DNA from: Deroplatys truncata
Taxonomy: Eukaryota > Arthropoda > Insecta > Mantodea > Mantidae
Reading direction: 5' to 3'
DNA length: 64,000 bases
Assembly (NCBI GenBank): GCA_030765065.1
Contig: CM060985.1
Coordinates: forward strand, 176,082,096-176,146,095
In this document: one piece after another, positions 22,090 to 31,983 of the stretch
Position numbering within the stretch: the stretch's first letter is position 1
How the letters are laid out: each line of letters begins with the position of its first letter
Made by a program: the position numbers and the translations under genes
The notes under the pieces: model-generated
What the model saw: the letters and a program-made list of their open reading frames with translations, nothing else
What the model was told of the DNA's origin: nothing
Database searches by the model: none

Positions 22090-22340
22090 TACTATACGTG
22101 CGGTTGCAACTACTACAAGTTCGGCTCTCCAACAGATGAAATATAATAGAACTCCTTCAATACAAACAACTTCAAATCGGCTTTCCATACGTGGGCCAAA
22201 CTCTTACAACAAAATAACATCTTCAAATTGGCGCCCAAAACGTGGGGCAGGAAATAACATCTTCAAATTGGCTTCCATACGTGGAGCTAAATAAATTACT
22301 TTCACAAGTTGGCGCAAAACCGTGGGGCAGAAACTACTTC
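22090..22340 (+). repeat. Degenerate ~40-bp tandem repeat
   Basis: Four to five units built on 'cttcaaattggcgcccaaaa' then 'cgtggggcaggaaataacat' (variants 'ggctttccatacgtgggcc', 'ggcttccatacgtggagct', 'ggcgcaaaaccgtggggca'). Units are 40-50 bp. It leads straight into minisatellite sequence at 22340. Confidence 0.65.
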
Positions 22341-22580
22341 TCAACGGGCAGTAGGTAGCTTCGACACGGGTCCACAGCAACCTTAGTACTAGACAGCTGT
22401 ATCTCTGCTTCTGTACGCGACAGGTACATAGCAGCTTCGGCAGGTGCCCACAGAGGACTCTGACAGGCAACTGTACCTCTGTTTCTATACATGACTGGCA
22501 GATGTCAGCCTCGACAAGTGTTTACGGAGACCTCGGTGCCAGGCAACTGTGCGTCTGCTTCTACATGTGCCGGGTAGATG
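22341..22580 (+). repeat. Piece of the ~76-bp minisatellite
   Basis: About three units: 'ggtagcttcgacacgggtcc', 'agcagcttcggcaggtgccc', 'tcagcctcgacaagtgttta', each followed by 'ggcaactgt' or 'agacagctgt' and 'ctgcttct'. More diverged than the main array at 54490-56165. Confidence 0.75.
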
Positions 22581-22639
22581 GCATCAGGATGCCATCCAGG
22601 CCACCTTCTTTCATTATGTATATATAGCAGAACATTCGC

Positions 22640-22800
22640 TGTTACCATCTATCCCAATATTTAGTATTGTTTTTTACTTAAGGTGGAACCTTGGATGATA
22701 GTGTTAAATACCCAAACCTACTCACCTGGTCGGACCAGGGTTTTGAACTCGGGATCTTCCGAATGTGGGCCACAGAGATATCCCACTCAGCACTTACAAC
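22640..22800 (-). repeat. Tail block following the minisatellite, with B-box-like motif
   Basis: 'cttaaggtggaaccttggat' near 22677 resembles 'cttaaggtagagctttggga' near 56247, which also follows a minisatellite array. On the minus strand 'cgagttcaaaaccctggtcc' looks like a tRNA T-arm. The paired occurrence suggests that array and tail belong to one repeat unit. Confidence 0.45.
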
Positions 22801-22889
22801 ATTCATCGATATCCAAACGTGAAGCTTTCATAAAATTCTGCAGATCGTAGGTGTTTTATTATTATGTATTATAAAATTTTATTTTTTCT

Positions 22890-24455
22890 AATATGTATTA
22901 AAGTGGAAGAAGGATTGTATTGCGCTCAATGACGAGATTTTACTGGAAATATATCTTTTAAGGTACGCTGAACCCGAAATTGTATTTTTAGAAGAAGGCC
23001 CGTGTCTGTGTGCAAATATCTTCCAGTGATCCAACACCACAAACTATCCTTTATACGGAAAATTCAACATTCTTTATTTTCTAAAAACTGACCAACTTTT
23101 TAACTAAAATAGCGTACATTAAAGTGCCTATGAACTCCTCTTCATTTGGAAGGAATTTTGTATAATCATGTATAACTGGTAACCGTTAAGAGATAGACAA
23201 GGGCGTACTACACAAAAAAATCTGACGTGTTAGACTCACATGACCTTCTCTACTCTTGTACAAACTATTTTTACAAACACTCATTCTCCATATCCTTCAT
23301 GTTAATCGAGATATTAATCTTATTGCTAATTTTCTTGTAGGTGCAAGGAGAATATGGTAGGCTTTAAGCGATAGTCAAATATTTTAAGAGCTGGTTGCTA
23401 TGTGGAGTATTCCATTCTCTTTGTGTGTCCAGGACATAAAAAAAGAATAACGAATTTGGGAAAAATATAAGTATTGGAAAATTTAAGGGAATAACTAGCA
23501 ATATCTCGAAAATGGTTCACTCAACAACAACAAAAAATGTATATGACAAACTGTGTCTTTTAACGTGATCTACATTTTTTGTGTAGTAAAATTTTGTCTA
23601 TCCCTTATGGCTTACCAGTTATGCAAACGTCGTTCACAATGAAGAATACTTTTGGAGACATTACCAGAGAATTCAAGATATACATTTTATTTTTCATGAA
23701 AGTATCTTAAACATATGATATTTTAATCAAAATCGTTAGAGCCATTTTTGAGAAAATTAAAATTTTCGAAAAATGATCCATGTAAAGGGTAATCTGGGGT
23801 GGGGGGATTTTCTTGAAAACCTTCGTGTCGTATCTCTGGAAGATACTGAACCTAAACACCAAGCTTGGTGTTTACCCGATTGTTCGTTTCTGGGTTATGC
23901 TGTTCACAGACAGACAGACACACACACACATACGGACATGTTTCCAAAAATGCTTTTTTGGATTCAGTGCACCTCAAAACATGTATTTGCTGTGAAATCT
24001 CGGTATCGAATTTTTGGGTGGAATACAATACTATCGCTACTTACTATACGCAGTAAAGAAAGTAAAAGTTTAGATCTGTTTAAAACACACAATTTATTTA
24101 AAATAATTGTTTTTTGGCATGAGCCATTTCTAAAATATCCGTTACTAATGACTCGAATAGTTCAGTACTTAGCCAATTATTTTAAAATTCTCTACATGTT
24201 CAGTTGTTTCTCGCGATGTCATGGAAACAGTATGGAATTTTAAGGCCAGCATATAGCGTCCAGTTGTTAAACATTTGACTATCGCTGTTCTCTTTGTATC
24301 TATAATGAAATGTGTAATGTAGCTGTTTCTGTAAAGGTTTATCTGGATTAAAATTAAGTGGATGGGAAGATAAATTTTCGTAAGTATAATTTGTATAACC
24401 GCTAATGAACGATAGTGAGTAGAGAAAGTAATGTGAATGAAACAACATTTTTAAT
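22890..24455 (+). mobile_element. Type B repeat, forward, split by a type A copy
   Basis: Left part 22890-23220 runs from a degenerate head through 'agagatagacaagggcgtac' to 'tacacaaaaaaa'. Right part 24064-24455 resumes at 'tttagatctgtttaaaacac', then the B signature 'gttgtttctcgcgatgtcat' and 'gagtagagaaagtaatgtga'. Type B normally reads 'acacaaaaaatgtagatc' here, so the A copy entered that A-run. Confidence 0.75.
23221..24063 (-). mobile_element. HINE-like type A, reverse, inside type B
   Basis: Starts TCTGACGTGTTAGACTCACA and ends CAGTAAAGAAAGT. CA tract at about 23915-23930. The insertion point in B is the same as that of the A copy at 47094-47982. The 156-codon frame starting at 23773 lies inside this repeat. 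Confidence 0.8.
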
Positions 24456-25170
24456 GAATATAATGTTTATTTTACATATGTGTAACTAATGTTTTATTTT
24501 ATAAAGTAATCAGAAATATATAAGTCTATTACACTACCTATAGAAGAAATAGATACATGCGTCAGCGTGACTGCTCGCTTCGGTGAGCACACGCCGACAG
24601 GGGATGTAATTACAGGTACAAAACCACAAACAACGAGAGAGCACTAAAAATAAACAAAGTAAGGGGGTGATAAAAACCTTCAAATGAATTCTATGCACTC
24701 TGTATTCTGTTTAATGTGAAAACCTATTTACCACAGAAAATATACGCTCTATATGTTGTATGCACCGTGGCGAGTGCTGCTTTGAGATCCTAGGCTGCCT
24801 GTGTTACATTTGTGGCTTTCTCTACCCACTCTCGCTTATGTTAAAAAGCTTATTTTACACAAGGTTAGCTTTTATATTCATGTTATTCGGGATAAGTGTT
24901 TTAAAAACAATCTCATCGTTGTACGTACTTGTTGGCAACGATACGAGTGCGTGCGGTGAGAAGAGGAAGTAATCAGTTACTGAAAAAGTGGGCGGGGTAT
25001 CGGAAGCACAGTGAGGTAAAGAAAACATACGCTGTTTCATTTACTAGCGAGGCTAAGACGTGTAAACTGAGGCAGTATTTTATTTGACAACACTGTGAAT
25101 GCCAGAGTGATTCTAGTGAAAATTAACATGATTGTATGACAATGATTTTAGATGTTTGTTAGCTATAAGC
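24456..25170. other. Stretch with a type C scrap, otherwise unrecognised
   Basis: 24800-24915 resembles the reverse start of a type C copy ('ggctttctctacccactctc', then 'ttcgggataagtgtttt'). The 70-codon frame at 24760 overlaps it and is probably incidental. 24560-24605 has a small imperfect palindrome 'gcgtgactgctcgc'/'gagcacacgc'. No gene seen. Confidence 0.3.
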
Positions 25171-25780
25171 ATTGTTAGGAAATAAATTTACACGGCCTCA
25201 CTGAAACTAACGATAGGAGTGGGTAACAATGAAGCGATAGGGTGGGTTGTTTATTAATTAGAAGAGACAAACAAATGGCGTCAGGGTAGCGCGCCTTTCT
25301 TTAGAAATGGAGGGAATATCTTCCCTAGAGCATATGTTTTAGTAATTATGATTGGATTATAAAACAGACGCTAATGTTGGCGCGATTTAGTAACCAATAG
25401 CAGCTCTATTATAATGTTTAGACATATCGGGGTGAGAGAGTATAAATTCTTGAGCCAAAAGCAAGTATCGGCAGTTCTACAGAATTATTCAGGAGGTAAA
25501 CGTCCCGCAGTTCTAAGGAAGCATTCACGAAGTACACATTACGCAATTCTACAGAATCTCTCGCGTCGTAAAGTTAGTTATAAAACTGTGAAATACGTGA
25601 ATTAATAGTGCGCAGTAAATAAGTGATTGTAGTTACATTCAGAAATATAACAGATTCAGTCAGGCGTGTATCAAGATTAAATATGTGAAATTAATTAAGT
25701 GTAACGGCAATAAAAGTGTAAAAACAAATTCTTTTATCAGTGTTATCCTTTAGTAACAACTCCTTTCCGTTTACACGCCC
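25170..25780 (+). promoter_or_regulatory. LTR-like promoter/polyadenylation block (uncertain)
   Basis: From TGTTAGGAAATAAATTTACA to 'tttccgtttaca'. It holds a CCAAT box ('gtaaccaatagcagc' about 25392), a TATA box ('gagtataaattcttgag' about 25438) and AATAAA (about 25709). A ~60-bp internal repeat ('gcagttctacagaa', 'gcagttctaaggaa', 'gcaattctacagaa') lies between TATA and the polyA signal. The order is that of an LTR, but the 5-bp flanks differ, so a solo LTR is only one reading. Confidence 0.25.
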
Positions 25781-26504
25781 TGATCAGAGATATTTGCTCG
25801 ACTGAGTAATAATAGCTAGCCGGAGGACAAAAAACCCAAAATTCAAAATAGTAAAACAATAACAGGCGCTCAGCAAAAAAAGATAACACGACAGGTTACT
25901 GCGACAAAATATAGTACTGTTTTCATTGTGGGACTGTGCATTCCCTACCGCCTTGCCCCTCGGTCCACCTGATCCCTAGTCTTGATGACGTTAGGCCATT
26001 GTCAAAAAGTAGTGGCGCCCTCCTCTATGTGCACTCATACCGTGCCCGGCTAGTACAAGAGGAATACTAAGATTGAAGCGGTAATCAATTCTTATAAAAA
26101 GCGAGTCGCTGTATGTTGACTTTAAAATTTCACAGCGACTTGGAACTTAAAAAATGTAAAGTATTTAGTAATAACACCTTACTTAAACTTAACTTCCTTT
26201 AACACAGTAGGACATATCGGATGGTGAATGAACGAAATAGTTGAAACGATGCTCAAATGGGCCGGGGTACCAAGAGCTTAGAGTTATCCGACATTCCTTT
26301 TCTCGGGTTAAAGTAAGACCCCGGGAAAAACCTGGTAAACAACCCTAATCGATATTTGAATTTGAGTCGTTATTTTTTTAATTCACATCAGAGCGCTCGA
26401 TGGTAACTAGAAGCGCTTTCCAGAGACATGTTTCTCTCATCTTCAACTTAGGCCGACTACCGTCTCGTTCACTCCCCTGACGCCAAGAAGTATTTTCTTA
26501 GACG
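25781..26504. other. Stretch without a recognised gene
   Basis: No credible frame and no repeat recognised. Confidence 0.3.
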
Positions 26505-26745
26505 ATTCTTCTGCCCTCTGTTGTGAAGGATTTGAAACTTGTAGTGTTGGGTTTGTTGCCATCTGTAGTGAAGTTTGGGAACTCATCTGTCTTCTTCTTC
26601 TCTCTTGTAATCTGTAGGCGGTATTTCAAAATTCAAAGCATTCTTGATGTAGAGGTGGATGAAAATCTTCTCCCAAATTTCCAAGTGTGAAGGAATCTGT
26701 AAAGGTTTTAATAATTTTATCTCTTGTCAAATTCTACAGACAAGG
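26505..26745 (-). pseudogene. Penelope-like GIY-YIG fragment, second copy
   Basis: The minus strand reads QEIKLLKPLQIPSHLEIWEK then IFIHLYIKNALNFEIPPT. It is nearly identical in protein to the end of the domain at 2909-3460. It continues into the same low-complexity tail ('caacagagggcag' at about 26514-26526 in reverse). Only ~40 codons of the domain remain. The 5' cut lies next to the Tc1 insertion at 26756. Confidence 0.7.
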
Positions 26746-27013
26746 TTTACTTATACACTATGTGATCAAAAGTATCCGGACTTTCCCACAAACATAGGTT
26801 TTTAATCTTAGGTGCATTGTGCTGCCACCTACTGCCTGGTACTCATTATCCGCGACCTCAGTAGTCATTAGACATTGTGAAATAGCAGAATTTGACGCTC
26901 CGTGGAACTCACGGACTTCCAGCGTGGTCAGGTGATTGGGTGTCACTTGTGTAAAAGTCTGTACGCGAGATTTCCACACTTCTAAACATCCCTAGGTCCA
27001 CTGTTTCTGATGT

Positions 27014-28264
27014 GATAGTGAAGTGGAAACGTGAAGCGACATGTACAGCACAAAAGTGTACAGGCCGACCTCGTCTGTTGACTTGACAAAGACCGCCGAC
27101 ATTTGAAGAGGGTCGTAAAGAGTAGTAGGCAGACATCTATCCAGACCATCACACAGGAATTCCAAACTGCATCAGGATCCACTCCAAGTATTATGACAGT
27201 TAGGCGTGAGGTGAGAAACCATGGTCGAGCGGCTGCTCATAAGGCACAAATCACGCAGGAAAATGCCAAATGACGCCTCGCTTGGTGTAAGGAGCGTCAA
27301 CATTACACGATTGAACAGTGGCAAAACGTTGTGTGGAGTGACGAATCACCCCACACAAGACGACAAGACATAGTGAAGTGGAAACGTGAAGGGACATATA
27401 CAGCACAAAAGCGTACAGGTCGACCTTGTCTGTTGACTGACAGAGACCGCCGACATTTGAAGAGGGTCGTAAAGAGTAATAGGCAGACATCTATCCAGAC
27501 CATCACACAGGAATTCCAAACTGCATTAGGATCCACTCCAAGTACAGGCGTGAGGTGAGAAACCCTGGATTCTATGGTCGAGCGACTGCTATAAGCCGCA
27601 CATCACGCAGGAAAATGCCAAACGATGCCTCGCTTGATGTAAGGAGCGTCAACATTACACGATTGAACAGTGGCAAAACGTTGTGTGGAGTGACGAATGA
27701 CGGTGCACAATGTGGCGATCCGATGGCAAGGTGTGGCTATGGCGAATGCCCGGTGAACGTCATCTGCCAGCGTGTGTAGTGCCAACAGTGAAATTCGGAG
27801 GTGGTGGTGTTATGGTGTGGTCGTGTTTTTCCTGGAGGGGGCTTGCACCTCTTGTTGTTTTGCGTGGCACGATCACAGCGCAGACCTGCATTGATATTTT
27901 AAGCACCTTCTTGCTTTCCACTGTTGAAGAGCAATTCGGGAATGGCGATTACATCTTTCGACACGATCGAGCACCTGTTCATACTGCACGAGCTGTGGCG
28001 GAGTGGTTACACAACGATAACATCCCTGTAATGGACTGGCCTGCACAGAGTCCTGACTAGAATCCTATAGAACACATTTGGGATGTTTTGGAACGCCGAC
28101 TTCGTGCCAGGCCTCACCGACCTACATCGATACCTCTCCTCAGTTCCGCACTCCGTGAAGAATGGGCTGCCATTCCCCAAGAAAGCTTTCAGCACCTAAC
28201 TGAAAGTGTGCCTGCGAGAGTGAACGCTGTCATTAAGGTTAAGAATGGGCCAACACCATATTGA
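27014..28264 (+). pseudogene. Tc1 transposase (DD34E), disrupted
   Basis: Cut-and-paste transposase. Recognisable parts: DIVKWKREGTYTAQKRTGRP (DNA-binding linker), VVWSDE (first catalytic Asp, around 27690), VKFGGGGVMVWSCFS, HDRAPVHTARAV (second Asp) and SPD*NPIEHIWD, where the expected Leu codon is TAG. The final Glu lies 34 residues after the second Asp. It ends with KNGPTPY. Frameshifts occur around 27550-27700. The DNA-binding/linker region is present twice (see the duplication). No functional protein is possible. Confidence 0.85.
27016..27700 (+). repeat. Direct duplication inside the Tc1 gene
   Basis: About 335 bp starting 'atagtgaagtggaaacgtga' occurs at 27020 and again at 27370, an offset of about 350 bp. 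Both end near 'gtgtggagtgacgaat'. The copies differ at many sites and by indels (for example 'tattatgacagt' only in the first). They therefore look like two diverged Tc1 copies joined by recombination, or an old duplication. Confidence 0.85.
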
Positions 28265-28346
28265 CTTTCAGCATTACCGATGGTGGGTGTCACGAACTTG
28301 TACGTCATTTTCAGCCAGGTTTCCGGATACTTTTGACCACGTAGTG

Positions 28347-28815
28347 AATGTAAGAGACTTCAGCTGAGAACAGTGCTACATCTCTCACAGGACAAGCTCC
28401 TGTGAAAAAGCATATTGACACGATGGGAGTATTTCAGGGTAATTTAGATTGTACAAGAAAGAAACTGATACACCCCAGTAATATATATATATATATTTTT
28501 GGAGGGGGAAATGTTTTTAGAAGCAGAATAATTTGAACCTATATCTGTTATGAGACTGCACTCCTTGGTAAAGGGTGCAGGCATAATGAAATGGCTTTCA
28601 AACGATACAGGTAGCACAATAAGTCCAAAGCTGAAGTACGTCCGGAGCAATGACGGAAATCTGTATCCAGAAAGACAATACAAGACTTTTTAAATATTTA
28701 CAACTTTTCCAAGTGCTAACGCCATTCATTTTTTCTCCTTGCCACAAAATGTCATAGCCAGCACTTGCGACTCTCTTCTATATAACGAAATTCGTAAATG
28801 TGTAATGAGATTATA
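28347..28815. other. Stretch without a recognised gene
   Basis: Contains an (AT)8 tract at about 28480-28496. The minus-strand frame at 28444-28683 crosses it and shows no family signature. Confidence 0.3.
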
Positions 28816-30092
28816 CGAGGGTAGTCCAGAAAGTCCCAGACTTTTTGGGCTATCGTGGCGATGAGTAGAACTAGAGCCCCATCTTGGTGTCAGAACGTTC
28901 CTACATTCAGTACGCATCCAGCTTTGGTAGCGTGAGGACTGTGCATTCGTTATTATGCGCTCTGTGAGTTGTTATAATGTGCGCTGTAATAGAAAATCCC
29001 GCCAATTGTGAAGTGGGGTCTGTGATTAGGTTTCTGTTGGCTAAAAAGAACAAACCAATTGACATTTATCGTCAACTTTGCGATGTTTACGGGCAGGGAA
29101 TAATGAGTGAAAGTCGAGTCAGACAATGGTGGATTGATTTTAAAAATAGCCATACCAATGTTCACGACGAGAATCGCCTTGTGACTGATGAACTGTCAAT
29201 GCAAATCAATGACAAAATTCGTGAAAATCGTCGTTTCACGATGACAGAACTTTCGGAACATTTTCCCCAAATTTCACGGAAGTTGGTGCATCAAATTGTG
29301 GTGGAGAAGCTTGTTTACCACAAATTTTGTGCTAGGTGGGTTCCGAAAATCCTAACCGAAGACCATAAAAAACAGAGACTGGCTGCAGCACTGACCTTCC
29401 TCCAAGATTTCAACAATATGGTAACGCTTTACTCGATCGTATCGTAACCGGGGACGAGACTTGGGTGAAGCATGTCAATTGTGAAACAAAACAGCAGTCG
29501 ATGGAATGGCGACACACACACATTCTCCCAAGAAACCAAGAAAGTGTTTGCAAACGCTGTCAGCAAGTTAGGTCATGCCTACTGTGTTTTGGGACGCTAA
29601 GGGAGTTCTTCTCTCAGAGAGGTATTGTGAAACACTAAGGAAGTTAAGGGGCGTGCCATACAAAATAATCGTCGGGGAAAACCTAGCACCAAGGTGTTGT
29701 TTCTTCACGACAATGCACGCCCACACACGGCCAATCGTACCCAAACACTCTTGGATATGAGATGTTTGACCATCCACCACAATCCGGATTTGGCGCCGAG
29801 CGACTACCACCTCTTCTCAGCGACGAAGAAATGGCTCGGTACACAACGCTTTGATACTGACGCTGAACTGCATGCCGATGTAAACCAGTGGTTGAACTCG
29901 CAGGCGGCAGGTTTCTACACAGAGAGTATTGAAAAACTTGTGCCACGGTATGATAAATGCCTCAATTTGAATGGCGATTATGTATAAAAATAGCTTAAGA
30001 GTGCACTTTTCAAATGTTGATAATAAACGTTGATATTTGCATTTTGTTAATTGATTATTTCAAAACGTCTGGGACTTTCTGGATTACCCTCG
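28816..30092 (+). mobile_element. Mariner transposon, complete ends
   Basis: Left end CGAGGGTAGTCCAGAAAGTC (preceded by TA) and right end, in reverse, CGAGGGTAATCCAGAAAGTC (followed by CA) are ~27-bp inverted repeats. Total length is about 1277 bp, the usual size for mariner. It carries one degraded transposase gene. Confidence 0.9.
28977..29987 (+). pseudogene. Mariner transposase (DD34D), disrupted
   Basis: N-terminus MCAVIENPANCEVGSVIRFL continues through the two helix-turn-helix regions (IYRQLCDVYG, RQWWIDFKNS, MTELSEHFP) to DFNNM in one frame of ~150 codons. A frameshift follows near 29419. The catalytic domain continues as RIVTGDETWV (first Asp), MPTVFWDAKGVLL, an in-frame loss of ~20 residues, RYCETLRKLRG, FLHDNARPHTAN (second Asp) and LAPSDYHLF (third Asp, 34 residues on). 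It ends in YDKCLNLNGDYV and TAA. All three Asp codons survive, so only frameshifts and the deletion disable it. Confidence 0.85.
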
Positions 30093-30607
30093 CATCTCTA
30101 TTAACGAGAAGTAGATAGAAATAAATTAAATTGAGATTTATTTATTTTTTCCTTTCTCTAGTTAATCATTCCCCTATCTAATGTGTACAATTAAATGAAA
30201 TTAATTCTTTGCCTTGTGTCAGCGTTTGCCAGTGATTCAGTTCCCGTTTACGCTATACAGAAACCGCACATCTCAATCGCTTCACTGCGTGGGCCATATT
30301 TTACAAGGCATGTTTATCCTTGCAAATGTAGATTTTTGAAGGGTGCAGAAGACAAAGGGTGCTTGTCTTCGAGGCATGAACAGCACAGCCATGTACGGTA
30401 TGCGAGGCGCTATCCAATAAAGATTATTATCGCTCCTAAGCATCAAACTGTATGTCGTCAGCATGTCTTGAAGCAGATATGGCATGCTTTGCAAACCCCA
30501 TGCAATGTGCTCCTGTTTCAAGATAGTACGTGTAGCGAACTATCTTTATTTATATTGTGTGTTTTCATTCATTTCATAAACACGTGCGGTAAAATGTTTT
30601 CCCAAAG
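30093..30607. other. Stretch with one unassigned open frame (30195-30632, +)
   Basis: A 145-codon frame starts MKLILCLVSAFASDSVPVYA, which looks like a secretion signal. No homology is recognised, the last ~25 codons run into the dispersed repeat, and a 79-codon frame overlaps on the other strand. I treat it as probably incidental. Confidence 0.2.
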
Positions 30608-31378
30608 TTTTATTACCTTCTCTCCTACTTAGGTATAGTAAATAGAGTAGGTATTGCTTTCCAAATCACCAAAAATACAACTTTTGAAGCTACCTAATAA
30701 ACAAATGAGATGTCCTTACCCTACCCTACCTGCGTACACAAGCTATTGTTACGAAATCTTACTTTTTATCTACTTAATCGTAATCAAGACAAGCCTTTCC
30801 GAAAATAGCTGCATTATACATTTCGTTGTAGATATAAAGGGAACAGCGACAATTCGAACAATGGATTTCTCGGAAATGGCTTACGCCACACAAAAATATA
30901 TTTGAAATAAATGGTGTGTTTTAAAGAGATGTATATTTCTTGTGTAGTACGTTTTCGCCTATCGCTTATCGTTTACCAGTTATACAAGATTATAGAAAAT
31001 TCCTTCCGAATGAAGAGGACTTCATAGGCTGTTCCAAGAAAATTCAAGATATATATTTTATTTGCCAGTAAATTGGCAATTTAATCAAAATCGCTAGAGC
31101 CATTTTTGGAGGAAAAAATTGAAAAGTGCTCCATGTAAAGGACATTTTGGGGTGGGAAGATATTCTTGGAAATCCTCGTGTCACATATTTGGAAGAGTAA
31201 GTGAACTTAAGCACCAGGTTTTGTATTTATCTGACCTTTCGTTTTTGAGTTATGCTGTTCAAAGACAGATACACACGGACCTGTTTCTAATTTTTTTTCC
31301 AGGGACCTCAAAACATTTTATTTCCGTTGAAATGTCGACATCGAATTATTGGTTGTCAGATACGTGGTAGAAAAAGTA
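30608..31378 (-). mobile_element. Type B repeat, reverse, preceded by a head scrap
   Basis: 30608-30690 is a forward head fragment ('accttctctcctacttagg'). From about 30755 the sequence is type B in reverse: 'aatcgtaatcaagacaagcc', 'gatataaagggaacagcgac', 'cgcctatcgcttatcgttta', 'gggtgggaagatattcttgg'. It ends near 'atacgtggtagaaaaagt'. The B signature block at 'gacgctatatgc' is deleted. Confidence 0.65.
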
Positions 31379-31394
31379 ACTATACTCGCAGCAC

Positions 31395-31715
31395 GTCTAG
31401 AAACAGATGTATGTGTTTGGTATGTGTGTATGAACAGCGCAAATCAGTATCGAAGAGTAGGCTAAATAAACAAACTTGGTATTTAATATATTACGTTTTA
31501 GAAATGCGACACGGAGATTTTCAATAAAATCCGCTACCCCCAAACTACCCTCTACATGGAACATTTTTCATTTTCTAAAAAATGGTTCAAACTATTTTGA
31601 TTAAAATACCACATTCTAGAGATATTTACATGAGAAATAAAATGTAAATTTCGTTTTCTTTGGTAAACGTTATGCGATAGAATGTTTAAAACACGCAATT
31701 GAGGACTGGAATTCT
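31395..31715 (+). repeat. Type B fragment, forward
   Basis: Forward order: 'gtgtgtatgaacagcgcaaa', 'aaacaaacttggtatttaat', 'ccctctacatggaacatttt', then shortened to 'aacgttatgcgatag' and 'aaacacgcaattgagg'. Together with the preceding reverse copy it forms a head-to-head pair. Confidence 0.6.
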
Positions 31716-31909
31716 TTAAGTTATTTATTTATTTATTTATTTGTGCTAGCAATCTTCCTTAGAATATGGCTATACATCAGCCCAAGCTGTTATCTTGCCA
31801 TATTCTACCCATATTACACTCTTATTATAACATAAAATGATGATAATAATACAAATAGTAGTGAAAATAATAGTAATGATACCAAAATAATAATCTTATA
31901 GTACTAATG

Positions 31910-31910
<1 letters not shown>

Positions 31911-31952
<42 letters not shown>
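31911..31952 (+). repeat. (AAT)n microsatellite, tail of the RT element
   Basis: About 14 ATA/AAT units. It lies just beyond the stop codon of the reverse-oriented retrotransposon (31984), i.e. where RTE-like non-LTR elements carry short-repeat 3' tails. A further (TTAT)n tract is at about 31719-31742. Confidence 0.9.
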
Positions 31953-31983
31953 TAATTACTTAACTTAACATCACTTGATGAAA

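Larger units (their letters stand above)
26756..28346 (+). mobile_element. Tc1-like transposon, complete ends, defective
   Basis: Ends are inverted repeats: CACTATGTGATCAAAAGTAT at 26756 and, in reverse, CACTACGTGGTCAAAAGTAT ending at 28346, both followed by CCGGA. A TA flanks the left end; the right flank reads AA, so one target TA is mutated. The ~1.6-kb length is typical of Tc1, but the content is abnormal: part of the gene is present twice and the first ~80 codons are degraded. Confidence 0.85.

Noticed and set aside
30195-30632. Secreted-protein gene suggested by a signal-peptide-like start
   Set aside because: No homology, no splice or promoter support, a competing frame on the other strand, and the C-terminus runs into a dispersed repeat. 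Kept only as a note.
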